Below, one piece after another: positions 9,881 to 22,284 of a DNA stretch of 64,000 nt. A model generated the notes under the pieces. The model did not search any database, was not told the DNA's origin, and was given only the letters and a program-made list of their open reading frames with translations. Positions within the stretch are counted from its first letter, which is position 1. Every line of letters begins with the position of its first letter. Made by a program: the position numbers and the translations under genes. This DNA is from Chrysaora quinquecirrha (Eukaryota > Cnidaria > Scyphozoa > Semaeostomeae > Pelagiidae): positions 1,486,532 through 1,550,531 of the forward strand of contig JACTAT010000045.1 of assembly GCA_014526335.1 (NCBI GenBank), given 5' to 3'.

Positions 9881-12800
9881 GCTACGGACAAGTGTATTCT
9901 GGCGCCTCTACGAAATCAGTTGCTGGGGTTTCTGTATATTAAGTTTCTTTCTACCCAGCGCTTAGAATATCAACGTGATGAAATTTCGATAAGTGTGGGC
10001 AAGGGTGGGAATTGCACATTCTGCGCATTCAGAGTAATCATCGTTCAGCCTCCGGTGGGAGTCACAAGCACTGCGTCTCGTGTAATGCGATGGCAGTCTA
10101 ACCAAAGTAGCCCCTAGGACTTGTCCTAGAACAGGGCTGTAGTGTTAACTGCTCTACAGTCCGTCATAATCAGTTGCGAATAATAATTCTAATGATAACG
10201 GCGAAGCTGTGCACCAAACAGCCGAGCCTACTGATATTTCTGTCAGGGAAACTGTTCCTAACAGTACTGAATTCAAGTGCCCGAATTGTCCACTGGTCTG
10301 CAATGACAACATTCACTGATCTGAAATTGTGCATGAGCAAGAAATGCATCTGGTGCATTATCATAATGAAAACGTTCCGCAGCCGCTGGTTAAAGCCCGC
10401 TCGTCTAAAGAAGAGAAGTACTTGTTGGCTAAGACTGAGGTTGCTTTGTAAAGGCAGAATCGTAGAATCATGAATCAGGCATTGGCAAAAATTCCCAGCC
10501 TGCCCTGTTGACTCAATAAAGGGTAAACGAAAACAGCCGGCCTACAAGCAGATGTTGGAGGAGATCCGTAGTCAACAGAGTAGCCAGCTGATTCATGATC
10601 AGCAGGAATCTGAAAGGCCTGATTAACTAGGCCCTGCAGAAGATGGCACGCAGCCTTGGTACTTGCTACTGCTCGAATCTCTTCAGGATGTTAGTTTGGC
10701 TATACCACTAAATCTAAGTAGTATTACTCCGGCTGAGCCGGATGAAAGTACTCGTAGACTAATAGATGAAGAATACGAGAGTTGGATTAAGAAGTACCCT
10801 GCCAAGAGGAGGGGAAAAACAAATCCCATTGAACGCAATCGTAAACCCCGTAACAAAAAGGAAGCTAAGAGGATGCAGTATACAGCTGTTCAGAGAGCTT
10901 ATACTAAGAACAGAGGGAACTGCTGGAAAGAGATTAATACAGGTAATTTGAAGAAAGAGAAGAACACACTTCCTCTTGATGACTTCGATCCTCCATGGAG
11001 AAAAATCATGGAGGAGGCTTCTCTGCCAGACGCAAAGGATTTTGATCTAGTGATAGAGCCTTTATGGACTCTCATATCACAAGTCACGGCTGATATGGTT
11101 AAAGGATGTACCAAAGGCATGCCTAAAACGTCAGCTGGGCTGGATGGGATAGAATTTGCTACCCTATAATCAATCCTGGCAGAGGAGTTGCAGTTTACAA
11201 ATCAAAAACTCTTGAGAACGAAGGACAGTGTTTATTCCAAAGAAAACTGGCACATCTGACCCACTCTGTCACCACCCGATCAATGTGGCATCATTCGTTA
11301 TTCGTTTCTTCCACAGAGTTCTGGCTGGTCGACTGTCGAGCACTTACCTTTCAATGAGAGGCAAAATGGTGTCATGCGAGGTGACGGTGTCGCCCAAATT
11401 ATTTGGACTCTTTCATCTCTTTTACAGCAGTCGAGAAGGAATCTCAAACCTCTATGTGTAGCTTTTTCTGGACGTGAGAAAAGCATTCGACTCGGTGAGC
11501 CACGATACCATCCTGCTGGTGGCTAGCAGGTTGGGAGTTCCTCAGCCGTTACTCGTGTACAGGTTCAAGCACTGCGTTTCAGGTAGATGGTAAAACAAGT
11601 GAGCCAGTAAGAACAAATAGAGGTGTAAAGCAGGGTTATCCTCTATCCAGCTACATTTTTTGTGATAATCGACTGGGCAATTGCTTCACTTGATAACTCA
11701 AAGGATATTGGCGTATCTCTCAATGACACAACTGTTAACTGCCTCGCCTATGCTGACAATGTGGTCCTAGTAAGTTCTACACCTGGAGGCTTGCAGCAAT
11801 TGGTTGATACTTTCGCTAGTCATCTGGCATTTGGAGGGCTTGTACTCAATACAGGCCCAGATGGTAAGTCCAAAACCATCCCCATCAATGTGGATGGTAA
11901 GGCTTAAAGAAGTATCATTAACCCAAACTCTTTCTTGAATGTGGCAGGGGAGCTGTAGCGCAAACATACAAATACCCCGGAGTTAGCATGTCTGCCAAAG
12001 GTCCAACGACCAATGTTAAGAATCTTATGGATTCTCAACTGACTTTCCTAAGTCAGGCTCCAATAAAACCAGGGCAGCGAATGTACTTCCTGGTACATCA
12101 CCTGTCCCAGAATTGTACCATCACCTGGTGCTATCCAATGTCACGCATGGGTACATGGACTGGATGGATAAGTCTGTCAGGGCAGCCACCAGGAAATGGC
12201 TTAGGCTGCCCAAAGATACACCAGTTCTGTTCTTCTATGCAAAAGAATGAAATGGAGGCCTGGGGATCCCAAACCTGAAACTTACTACAATACTGGCAAA
12301 TCGTGATCGCCTTAGTAGGATGTTCCAGGAACAAGATCCTGTAGAGGAAACAAAGAAAGATCGTTCAGAGCTGAGTTTAACAAATGGCAGAAGGAAGCCA
12401 AGGTAGGTGACATGCTGGTAACCTCTTTAGGAAACTTAAGTAAAGCATGGATAGAAAAGCTCTAGAAATCTGCGGATGGTAGAGGTCTTGTGTCTGTAAT
12501 GACCGTTGGGTTTGGAAAGAAGTGGATTACAGATGGCTCAGGCAAGTCAAGCGGTCATTAATTCATTGATGCAATTAAAATCAAAGGTAATCTGATGCCC
12601 ACCAGCACCAGAAGAGCCAGGGGCCGACCAGGAGTGGATGTAGCGTGTGACTCTTGTGGGAGGCCAGAATCTCTTGGCGATGTCTTACAGCAGTGCCCAC
12701 GGACTTGGTCTGCAAGAATCCGTAGACATGATGACATTGTAGGTCTCCTAGCTAAAAGTGCCAGGAAGACCAAACACAATGTCGAACGGAACCTGTTTTC

Positions 12801-13350
12801 CCGACACCTGCTGGGATACGTAAGCCTGACCTTGTTCTTGTCAAACACAACATTGCCAATGTTGTTGATGTTACGGTTTGCGCCGACAATGCAGATGTTA
12901 AAGAAGTTTACAGGCGTAAGGTGAACTACTAGTAGAGAGTAGAGAATGTGAGCTATTCTGCGGCTGCCATGAACTGGAGAGGGATGTTCTCTCCAATGAG
13001 TCATGCTGTCAGTTGGGTTTGTCAACTCAGGTTCTTAACCTGGCTAGTTTCATGTGCCTGGAAAGAGGATTTCATATTTGGATGCATTTTGCTCAGTCAA
13101 CAGTTAGAGCTAAAGCTCAGGACTGGTGACCTTGAACTTCTTTTCTGTTTTTACGATGCTTGTAGCCCAAACCCCCTTTCCGGGGAGGTTTCAGGCTTAA
13201 CCAGGAACAGGGACTCTGATCATTTCATGCTGTACCCAATACCAGGGGAGGGCCATTACTGGTGGAACCCACTGACGGTGGCTGGCGAATGATGAAAGCA
13301 TGAGACTGCATCTGTGCCCATTTTTAGCCATGTGAACTGTCAGTGCCTCT
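9881..13350 (+). mobile_element. R2 non-LTR retrotransposon, copy B, decayed
   Basis: Near full-length R2. In order: a second copy of the 5' region; a degraded finger and Myb region (10270-10560); a linker (10663-11160) containing RKPRNKKEAKRMQY; reverse transcriptase blocks TVFIPKKTG (about 11227), FLDVRKAFDSVSHD (about 11465) and LAYADN (about 11744); the WLRLPKDTP thumb-like block (about 12200); a zinc knuckle (CDSCGRPESLGDVLQQC, about 12640-12695) and a RIRRHDD segment before the R2-type endonuclease. The catalytic YADD is YADN, the zinc-knuckle histidine is replaced, and several frame changes and stops occur, so it is inactive. The 3' end is approximate; no 28S sequence follows it. Confidence 0.85.
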
Positions 13351-14585
13351 GACTAGCCAAAAAGCGCAGCCTTTGTAGGGTTCAAGAATGGCAGCTGTGT
13401 CAATTTTAATCATTAACTTGAAATTATTTGCGTTTAGAGTCAGAAATTCCCAGTATGATTAAATTTGGCTTTCTGGTAATCTTAAGAAAGAAGCTAAATT
13501 TGGTGACGGTGTCGTTTAATTAGACATAAAATACCCAATACTGGGGATTGTTTTCAGCTTAATCATGACTTACCGGAGCCCACAAAATATACTTGATATC
13601 ATCAGCCACTGCGAAAAATAGCATTACGAAAATCCAAACTAGCAAGAATTGCTTATCAAACATTATTCTTAGCTGCCAACATTGAATGAAACGTGTGTAC
13701 GGTGAAATACGACCTTACACAGTAGAGTACGGTAACTTTGGGCTGGGTCTCTCGGGTCACAAAAGAAATTTAAAGGAGAGGTCTTTGTCCAAGAACATTT
13801 GTCTAACAATATATAACAAGAAAATAAATTCGCACTATAACAATAATTATCGTATAAGCATAAAGAATTGCATAAATAAATCCCTGGAGGGCACTTTACC
13901 AAGTTTTGTACAGGGATGTGCTGCCCAAGGACCAACATACTTGACTTATATCAATTTTTCAGAAAATGTATACCCGAGCTTATAATACCTAATTTCCCTA
14001 TTTCCATTCTTCAAACACAAAAATTGTGAAATTTTTGGACCGTTCCTTTACCAAAAATCGCGAAAATCTACACGGTTTCTGGTACAGAAATCGTGAGAAG
14101 TGAGGGGAGATTGTCCTTATAACAAAATCGAAAAAATCGATACTCTTCAAAGCTGCACGTCCCCAGTAGCCAATACGTCCCCTCGGAAAATAAATTCCTC
14201 CCCAAGGAAACAAATTCTTTTCAAATATGCCGAAAACACTATGCACAAATATGTGCCTGAATACGAATAGCATATAGGGAGAGTGTTGCATGTGACTATT
14301 CATATTCCCTTCTAGCTTTTAAAGTTACTTATGTGTATTGCGTAACAATTGTCATACTGATCTCACACTTTGCTTGATGGCGCTTGATTGTTGCCCTAGT
14401 AGCTAGGACTTGAATGAAAGTTCCTAAAACATATATTTTGACAACAGTACAGTTTTTAAAATTTTAACAGTGATCAAATGGATGGGCAGGCAGACAGATA
14501 GATTTTTTGCAGTGCCCCTTTGCATAAAAGGACAACAATTAAGGGTGCATCAATATTTCTTGATATTTCTTTTGGAATTTGGAGG
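13350..14585. other. No gene recognised
   Basis: AT-rich sequence downstream of R2. Short open frames are present on both strands, but none has a recognisable domain or copy elsewhere in the window. The expected downstream half of 28S rRNA is absent. Confidence 0.5.
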
Positions 14586-15125
14586 TAAATGGGAGACATT
14601 TAACCCTAATCCTACAAGGCTTTTTTTATCTAACACAGCAAGGGGGGGTTCCACCCCGCTCCGTAAATTGCTGTCCAGTAGAGCTAGAGTAATCAAACTT
14701 GGCACAGGTATTGACCAATGTATTAGGAGTAATGTTGGTAAATTGGGCGTCTCCCACTTCTATTATGAAGTCATTATGACATTATAATCAAAAATCAACC
14801 TTCCTTAATATCAATAGAAATCCGGAAATTTCTTTACATTTTGTTGCTAGTAGCTATTTTCTATTACGTCGCAAAGAAACAGTCAATTCTCATAAGATTT
14901 ATTGGTAAAAATTGGCATTTATACGTGGTTTTGGCATGACTGCTATCCATATAAGGCAATGCCACGTTATTTTTCGAATTTTTTTGCATCACATTAAAGC
15001 TTAGACATGTAGGCTTAAAGTCAGCCTGGTTTGGAAGCTTACATCCATCACACAACAGAACAGTTTCAAGAAAAGCTTGAGTTGAGGGGGTTGGACTCCA
15101 GCCCCCAGTAGGATTAGGGTTAAAA
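14585..15125. repeat. Inverted pair of an AACCCTAATCCTAC repeat end
   Basis: TTTAACCCTAATCCTAC followed by a G-run occurs at about 14599 on the plus strand and again, reversed, at about 15105-15123. This looks like the ends of a non-autonomous DNA element, or two copies in opposite orientation. The right-hand copy overlaps the downstream end of the transposase relic that follows. Confidence 0.4.
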
Positions 15126-16860
15126 ATCGCCCAGCATATGAGCAAAATATTTAAAAAATTTTCATGGTAAAAGATCTTGGACGCTCCCAATTCTTCTGGT
15201 AGATTTGACAAGTATTCCGTGCCAAACTTCTCCCCAGTTTCAGAATCATTCAGTACAAAGTCGGGGTACTTGGGTGAGCCATACTCAAGTCGTGATAATA
15301 AATTCACCTTGGCAATTAGAAGGGGGTTGAAAATCAGGGGCATCTTCAGCTTTCGATGTTGTGAAGAGCGCTTCATATTCCACCTGGCTGCACCAAACAT
15401 AGACTGAGCTTGAAAGAGGCTTAAGCTGACTTGAGAGCCAGTGACCCAGTCTGCTTGGTGTGGATGAAGACCCTCCAGCTGAGATGAACCATGCAAACTC
15501 TGTTTACAGGGAAGCTGACCTTCATCAGTCTTGCCATGACGAAGATGGGAATAACCAGTGAAGGAATACACAACACCACCAGCCTCCAATGGATCCGATA
15601 AACAGCCTCTTCGAATGTGGGCGCGTTGTAATGTCCACTCAGGCAGCATTTGAATGGTGAAAAGAGGTAAATCACAGTAATCCTGAAAACCGCGAAACGC
15701 CAACATGACCGCTGTGACACGTTTCTCCAGTAAGTATGGGGAAGGAATCTGCATCCTGCAATGACGTCGCATCTCTTCCTTTGTTGGTTCTGCATTCCAA
15801 CCCAAACTGCATCGAGCTGAGCGAAGTGCTTGCAGATAACTTTCATCAACTAAAAAGAATGCATTTGATAGCAGCGCCATAAATCGTGGGGATGCTGAAT
15901 GAGCTTCAGATGAAGAACAGCGGCCAAGTTGACGAATGCAATGAAGGGCATCCAGAAGTTCCGTAATCTCACCGCTCAAATGCTGCCGACATGCACTCTG
16001 ACGAGCAAACTGATTTCGATCCGGAATGCTGTCTTCTGCTCTGTCAAGATCATCCCAAAGAAGGTGAAGAAAGTGGCGGCGAAACACAGCACCATTTGTC
16101 AACCCATCTGAATTTCGGCTTCTCCACTTAAGCGAGCGTATATCTCCTCCCAAGGCCAGTGTAGCAAGACTCCAATGCTTTTTCGGATTCTACATTAACC
16201 ATGACCCAACTGAAAACTTCCCAGAACTCATTCATGACAGTGTAGCTCCACATTGCACCACTGTGAAATCCGACTTTCTTAGCCAAGGATCTTGTGTGGT
16301 CAGAGCAAATGTACAAACCAAAGGAACCCTTCAACAGGCTGTATAGGGTGGGTTTTCTGCTCTTCATAATCACTCACAAGGCAGTTTGTGATGAACTCTG
16401 GTGAAACTGTGACCCCACAATACCCATTGGTGTCAGAAAAATCTCCAGATTCGATGCTGGGAGCGTCCACGTCTAAGCCCAGGTATGTGTCAAGATTGCC
16501 ACAGCAAGCTTGTTCTCTAACACTCTGGAGGAGTAGCATGTACTGCAAGTGGCAACGTTCAAATTTCTGTCTGACCAACCCATTCACCTCATTAGCTACA
16601 TCTGCAGGACTTCTTCCACTGTGACGAATTCTGTCAACAAGACCAATATCAACTGCCTTCCTGTATGTCATGTAGGCAGGAAACATGTTTCGAATGCAGT
16701 CCGGGAGGAGAGGCATATATTTCGGTGAATCAGCTGACCATGGTTGATTCTTACATGTGTCACACATCAGCTCCGTCGAGAAAATGTAGTACTGCCCAGC
16801 TTCTGCAACAACAACAAGAGGCTTGCAAAGACCTAAACAAAAAGACACCTATAAGGAAAA
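14864..16860 (-). pseudogene. DUF6729-like DDE transposase relic
   Basis: Minus-strand coding remnant in several frames. From the N-terminal side it reads STELMCDTCK and FPAYMTYRKAVDIG (16600-16780), then CSDHTRSLAKKVGFHSGAMW near 16270 and LESCYTGLGRRY near 16160. The long frame below 16153 holds LDALHCIRQLGR, QRAHIRRGCLSDP and HPHQADWVTGSQVSLSLFQA. This order matches a transposase-like protein common in fish, coral and other animal genomes that I know as the DUF6729 group. The name is from memory of the family pattern. Frame shifts near 16330 and 16150 and missing ends mark it as dead. Confidence 0.55.
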
Positions 16861-17431
16861 AGACATACATACAATTTTTCAAACAAAACACTTTTTAGAG
16901 AGTAAGCATATAGATACAGTAGATAAAGGTATATAGATACAATATAAAGTACTTTCTACCTACCTCCCAAGTTAAGGGAACCAAAGAAGTGCTATGATGC
17001 AGTAGAATGACAATCCAAGATAAAAATCTTATATAATCAAACTGAAAAATAAAGAAAACACTATTTTTGAGAAAACTCAACATTGAAGTGAATCAATTCA
17101 GTGCCATTACATGAAGTAGCTATAAAATTTGTACACAAGCAAAGGAAATGATGGAGGAGCTAAGCAAAGTCAGTTGTAAATATTTTTCAATAGCTTACAA
17201 ACTTAACCAGAAGTCAAGGGAAAGATAAAATGTACAATGGTAAACATATGAGGCAGCTTTTGCTACATTGATACTATTTAGAAACTGTTATTGGTTGATT
17301 TAGGCAAACAAACATACATGGCCTAAATGGACATTTCTCATTGCCTAAATCTACATTCGCCTCAGTCAATCAAATCACTCAATCCATGGCATATCTTTCG
17401 TTTTTAACCAATCAGAGACCGAGAAAAGGGC
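16860..17431. other. No gene recognised
   Basis: AT-rich spacer between the transposase relic and the Polinton polymerase. CCAAT-type motifs (ATTGGTTGA near 17290, AACCAATCAG near 17407) lie upstream of the polymerase, but no TATA box is evident. Confidence 0.4.
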
Positions 17432-20400
17432 ATGATACGTGGACATTGCGAACGATACGTTCAGCTTAACCTGGCATCCGGCACAATTCTATCCACCCTA
17501 CATCCGCAATCAAAAGATTCACAGAGAGTTGCAAAGTATTGTCCATACTTGAATGAACTTAACTGTGAAGGATTGACATATCAAGTAAAAGCAACCGATA
17601 AACAGATGATTGATACATTTGAAATAAATAACAATTTCACAATCAACATCTATATGGATTAAGATGGCTCCATTGTACCAGTAATCACAACTTCAGTCAA
17701 ACGTGAAAGACAGGTCTTTTTGCTATTGACAACCAATGAGGATGATGAGAGTCACTATTGCTGGATAAAGGACTTTAGTCGTCTTTTGGCAGGTCGTGAT
17801 GGTCATAAACATAAACGAAAAAGTTTTTACTGTCCTCTATGCTGTTCGGGGTGTACAACTCAAAAAAAAATTGGAAAAGCATGAAAAGCTATATCACACT
17901 CCTCAAGCTGTTGAATATCCCCAAGATATAGAATTAAAGTTTGAACGCTTCAAAAATCAGAGCTGGATACCATTCATTATCTATACAGATACCAAATCCA
18001 TTTGGAAAGCTCAAACAGGAGAGCTGTCTATCAAGAACACAAGCCAATCAGTTATTGCATTCATGTCAAATCAATTGATAATATATGGCAGCAACCGTTA
18101 CAATGCTATACTGGTGAAGACTGCATGGAGGTGCTGATGGACTGGCTAGATGAACTGAATGATGAAATCCGAGCAGTGTTCACGAAAACCATGCCGATGA
18201 TTAGATTAACACCTATTGCTGTAAGCAGCAATTTGATGACAAAAATAGAAAGAAAGTCAAAGATCATTGCCACATTACTGGGAAATACAGACGACCGGCT
18301 TGTAAGTATTGCAACTTTAATCATCTGAATATAGTAGGAAACACTCATACGATCGCGATCGTCTTCCACAATCTAAAAGGGTATGCAAAGCATCAGGTCC
18401 TGAAGAATTTGAAAGACAGAAATACAAAGATCATTGCCAATTCGAAAGAAAAGATCATGAATGAACAGATTGGTGCTCATACTGACGTGAATGAAGATGG
18501 TAAGGAAAGAAATATTCATGGAATCAAATACATCGACTCCTTTGCATTTCTGAGTACAAGTTTGGCAGCACTGGCCGGCAACCTGCCTAAAGAACAATTT
18601 GTCTCCGTGAAAGGCTACCTACATGATGATATTACTGAACAGCAGTATCCTGATGTACTGAGAAATGAACAGGAAAGAGTTGGAGAATTGGAAAGAGAAC
18701 GTCAAGGAATGTTTGAACCTGGTGTAGCATGTAAAAACCCGCTAAAAGATGAAGATGTTCTAGATTATAGAAATTGGAAAATACCATCAAAGAGAGATTT
18801 GACAGATGCTGAACTTGCAGAAGTTGAGAGGGCATTTGAGCTGCTGACAAGAAAAGGTGTTTATCCCTACGATTGGATGGATAGTGCAGAGAAAATGGAA
18901 GAAACATATCTACCACCAAAAGAAGCATTTGACAACAAACTCAGTGATTCTAACATCATTGGTGAAGATTATGAGCATGCTCAACAGGTTTGGCAATTCT
19001 TCAAATGTCAGACTTTTCAAGATTATCATGAACTGTAGTTGAAAACTGATGTGTTGCTGTTGACTGATATATTCGAATCAATCAGAGCACAAAGTCTGGA
19101 ATTCTACAGACTCGATCCTGCACGTTATCTAACTGCTCCATCAGTAGCCTGGGATGCGATGCTGAAGATGAATGATGTGAAGCCGGAATTGCTATCCGAA
19201 GTAAAGAAGGACATTGTACTTATGATTGAAGATGGTATTCGTGGTGGTGTCTCGATAGCAGGCATGCCAAATCAACAGAAAAAAACACGCTGATGTACCT
19301 GGATGGGCAATGTCGCAACTAATGCCGTATGGTGGTTTCAAGCAATTTACACAAGAAGAAATCAGAAACAAAGACATCCACGCTTTGATGACAAGATCGA
19401 ATGAGGATGTTGGTTATATTCTCAAAGTCGATTTGGAAAATCCAGTTGAGTTACACGATCATCATGCAGATCTACCATTAGCGCCGCAAAGATTGCAAGA
19501 TCAAGAAGACATGCTATTAGAACATCAAAAGAACGCTAAAGAAAAACTTTTCAATTGAAAAATGTTTAAGTCAACACTGAAGCTAATATCAAATCTATTC
19601 AACAAATAAGAATACCTCATGCATGAAAGAAATTTGAAGCAGTGTTTGGAATTGGGTTTGGAGCTGACAAAAGTTAATGAAATCATCGAATTCAAGCAAA
19701 GTCTATGGTTGAAAGAATACATTGATTTTAATACCCAATAGGTGGTGTGGCCGTGTGGTCAAGGCGCTCATCTCAGGATCATCGTCCACAAGCCTGCAGT
19801 CAACTCAGCTGTCCATCCTTCTGAGGTCAGTAAATGAGTACCCAGATTTCTAGAGTAATAACTGATAGTGTCCCCAATTAGAAGAAATGCTAAACCTCTT
19901 GACACTTAAATAAAGTCGATTATTATTAATACCCAGAAGAGAACACATGCAAGAAACGACTTTGAAAAAGATCTGTGCAAGTTGATGACCATTTCCGTGT
20001 CTGAGAAGACAATGGAAAACGTAAGAAATCATTGTCACTTTGATATCTGCACTGATGGAATAGTCTTGAGAAAATGGGTACAAAATCCAAACTTTTATGG
20101 AGTAATTGAAATCAATGAAGACACGCTTTTGGTTGAGAAAATGTTGAGGAAAGTTACACTCAAAAAACCAATGTATATTGGTTTCAGCATATTGGATATT
20201 AGCAAAACATTGATGAATGATTTCCACTATAACTTTGCAAAGCCAAACCTTCGAAAACTGAGCTATGCTGCATGGATACTAATAGTTTCATCTACGACAT
20301 ACCAATGTCTAAAGATCAAGTCGATAAAGTATTGAAAGATCACAAAGAGGGATTCAATTTCAGCAATTACGATAAAGAACATCCAAATTACTCTATAAGA

Positions 20401-20556
20401 AACAAGAAAGTTATCGGGAAAATTAAAGACAAGCTTGGTGGTGTGGGAATGAAAGAATTCGTTGGATTGAGATCAAAGATTTATAGCTGTCAAATCGATG
20501 ATGGAAATACGATCAAAAGAGCAAAAGCAATAAAAAAGTATGTTGTGAATAAGTAA
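17432..20556 (+). pseudogene. Polinton protein-primed DNA polymerase B
   Basis: Family-B polymerase of the Polinton/Maverick type, spread over all three frames. The N-terminal part reads LNELNCEGLTYQV and SHYCWIKDFSRLL (17550-17790). An exonuclease-like site near 17975 reads YTDTK where an acidic D-x-E is expected. A DHCHITGKYR-like zinc element is near 18265 and FHNLKGY near 18368. LKTDVLLLTDIFES (about 19042) and IEDGIRGGVSIAG (about 19225) precede the polymerase core; MPYGGF (about 19322) and GYILKVDLE (about 19410) follow. The final catalytic motif at 20275-20286 reads DTNS, with the second aspartate lost. A SINE interrupts the palm region at 19738-19925. Multiple stops and shifts make it inactive. 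It converges on the minus-strand capsid block, the usual Polinton layout. Confidence 0.85.
19728..19935 (+). mobile_element. tRNA-derived SINE inserted in PolB
   Basis: A 188-base insertion flanked by perfect 10-base target-site duplications TTAATACCCA (19728-19737 and 19926-19935). The left part resembles a tRNA A box (GTGGCCGTGTGGTCAAGG near 19746); the tail is an ATT-rich repeat (ATTATTATTA). The polymerase frame continues on the two sides of the duplicated site. It is a different SINE from the 238-base unit at 5332. Confidence 0.75.
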
Positions 20557-20634
20557 ATGGGGCATCAAGATTATGTGAAATGTTTGATGGAAAGGCGCTG
20601 TGAAGACGCTGTGAAGAAGAAAACATTGATTGAT

Positions 20635-20815
20635 CATTTAACTGTTTTAACAAACTATTTTAACAAACGGTTTTAAAATTATTCTAAACTGTTTTAACAA
20701 ACTGTTTTAACATTATTCTAAACTGTTTAACAAACCGTTTTAACGTTATTCTAAACTGTTGTAACAAACTGTTTTAACAAACTGTTTTAACGTTATTTTA
20801 AATTATATCTTCGTT
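20635..20815. repeat. AACTGTTTTAAC minisatellite
   Basis: Repeats of a unit near AAACTGTTTTAACA, grouped with intervening ATTATTCT into blocks of roughly 45-50 bases. The array sits exactly in the gap between the convergent polymerase and protease genes and may have expanded from a bidirectional terminator region. Confidence 0.7.
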
Positions 20816-21253
20816 TAACATAGTTGTAAACAAATAAATCGTTATCCAACTTGTTCTGAATGTTGAAATATTTATTAGTGAATGATTTTCGTTTTTTGTT
20901 CTATTAATTAAAAACAATATATAATGTTGTCCAGATGTAGCAGTCTCATAGGACTGAACTTTAACCTTGTTATAAGCAAGCTTGAACAGGCTAATAAAAT
21001 CTAGAAATTCTTTCAACATAGGAGGTTCACCAAACGAATCATAGAAATCCAATCGACCATCATCAGCGATATGGACAGCTACCCAGTTGGTTCCTTTACC
21101 AGTAAAATTATCTTCATTGAAAATAAATGAACAAGGTAGAGAATGAATGTTGATTTTTTTGATTTCATCTTTCCTGAATACGCCATGAAAATGAGATAGC
21201 TTTTCATGTTTTGCAAGTAAGTTATTAATCATAATATCATCCATAATTACCAA
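20798..21253 (-). pseudogene. Polinton protease relic with lost catalytic residues
   Basis: About 150 codons related to the adenain-like protease at 4248: LDFYDSFGEPP aligns with the FYFDSYG block, and TSGQHYILFLI with the CGxYCxxFL block. The catalytic histidine position reads Asn (GTNWVAVH) and the nucleophile position reads Ser. With the rest of the fold recognisable, this is a dead protease or an inactive paralogue. It lies between the convergent polymerase and the capsid gene, as in intact Polintons. Confidence 0.7.
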
Positions 21254-21300
21254 TATCGAATGACGTTTCTTTGACTATCAATTTGAATTACCCTATCCAA

Positions 21301-22284
21301 TTAACCTAAAATCACAATGTTCATCAAACTGGCGACAGCGTTTGCAAAATTTATACTTATTCTCAGATTACCCTCTCTTTTAAGCAAATATTGCTCATCT
21401 GCACAGTTTCCCTTCGGTGTTAAATCAAAACCATAGATTGCCCATCCTTGTTTGAATCTATCGTAATCAATTAGGCTAGGTGAATTATTCAAGCTGGTCA
21501 CCAAGCGGCTGTAGGCATCAAAGTAATCATCATCATCATAATTCAATCTTAGAGGTGGGGTAATTTCTTGATTGTCAACAGTCACTTGAATGGCAGAAAC
21601 AGAAACATGTTCAAACTCAAACGGATTTCCTTCATCCACTCCATTGAATGATGAATTATCAACCAGCGCAAAAAACAATCTGTTTGGAATCTTTCTGTTG
21701 AATACATTATCTTGAACCCAGTTGGTTGTTGCGGCATTGATTAAGTAGCTTGCCATATGAGGTTGACAGACTGGGTAAACCACATTCGTTTTCATCAGTG
21801 TTCTTTCAATTCCTTTCAATACATCATCTTTAAGATGTATGTGACGAAGCACCAGTTTCACTTCGGAAAGGTACAGACGTGAAGTGTTTCCAGTTTTCCT
21901 CATCAAACAAATCACATCGCTGTTTGGACTCAATCGCCATTGAATACGAATGCCAGGCAGCAAGTATTTGGTTTGATTGCAAATGTTAACATGAGGTTTT
22001 GTCAACACTTTAACATTTTCACTATCATCAAATGGTGCAGATCTTGCGTTTAAACCTAGATTTTTTGCCATTGCGGTTGTTGGAAAACCAACATATACTT
22101 TGCCAATCGTATCACTGACCCAGTTTGTCATTTTCAAATAGTTTTTAGCTCTGGTTTCATCAAATGTCAGAATTGTTTCCAAGTAAGATTGATAGGGATG
22201 CATTCCATTTGCTTCTTGTATGGGAGTATCATTGAAAGGGTGAGGTTGTATGCTATCAGAAGTCTTGAATTCAAAGTATTTCAA
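21301..22284 (-). CDS. Polinton major capsid protein (F54H12.2-like), N-terminus incomplete
   Basis: A 327-codon open frame holding MHPYQSYLETILTF near the N-terminus and TNWVSDTIGK after it, the YPYRAYIETLL-like region of the double jelly-roll capsid known in invertebrate genomes as F54H12.2-like. The first codon shown is TTG, and a stop lies a few codons upstream; intact relatives are longer at the N-terminus, so the start is probably lost or frameshifted. It ends 47 bases from the protease gene. The C-terminal third matches the fragment at 4865. Confidence 0.75.
   Translation of the reverse strand: MKYFEFKTSDSIQPHPFNDTPIQEANGMHPYQSYLETILTFDETRAKNYLKMTNWVSDTIGKVYVGFPTTAMAKNLGLNARSAPFDDSENVKVLTKPHVNICNQTKYLLPGIRIQWRLSPNSDVICLMRKTGNTSRLYLSEVKLVLRHIHLKDDVLKGIERTLMKTNVVYPVCQPHMASYLINAATTNWVQDNVFNRKIPNRLFFALVDNSSFNGVDEGNPFEFEHVSVSAIQVTVDNQEITPPLRLNYDDDDYFDAYSRLVTSLNNSPSLIDYDRFKQGWAIYGFDLTPKGNCADEQYLLKREGNLRISINFANAVASLMNIVILG

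Noticed and set aside
13355..13370. 28S junction after R2 (TAGCCAAA-like text)
   Set aside because: The match is limited to about eight bases and the following sequence is not 28S.
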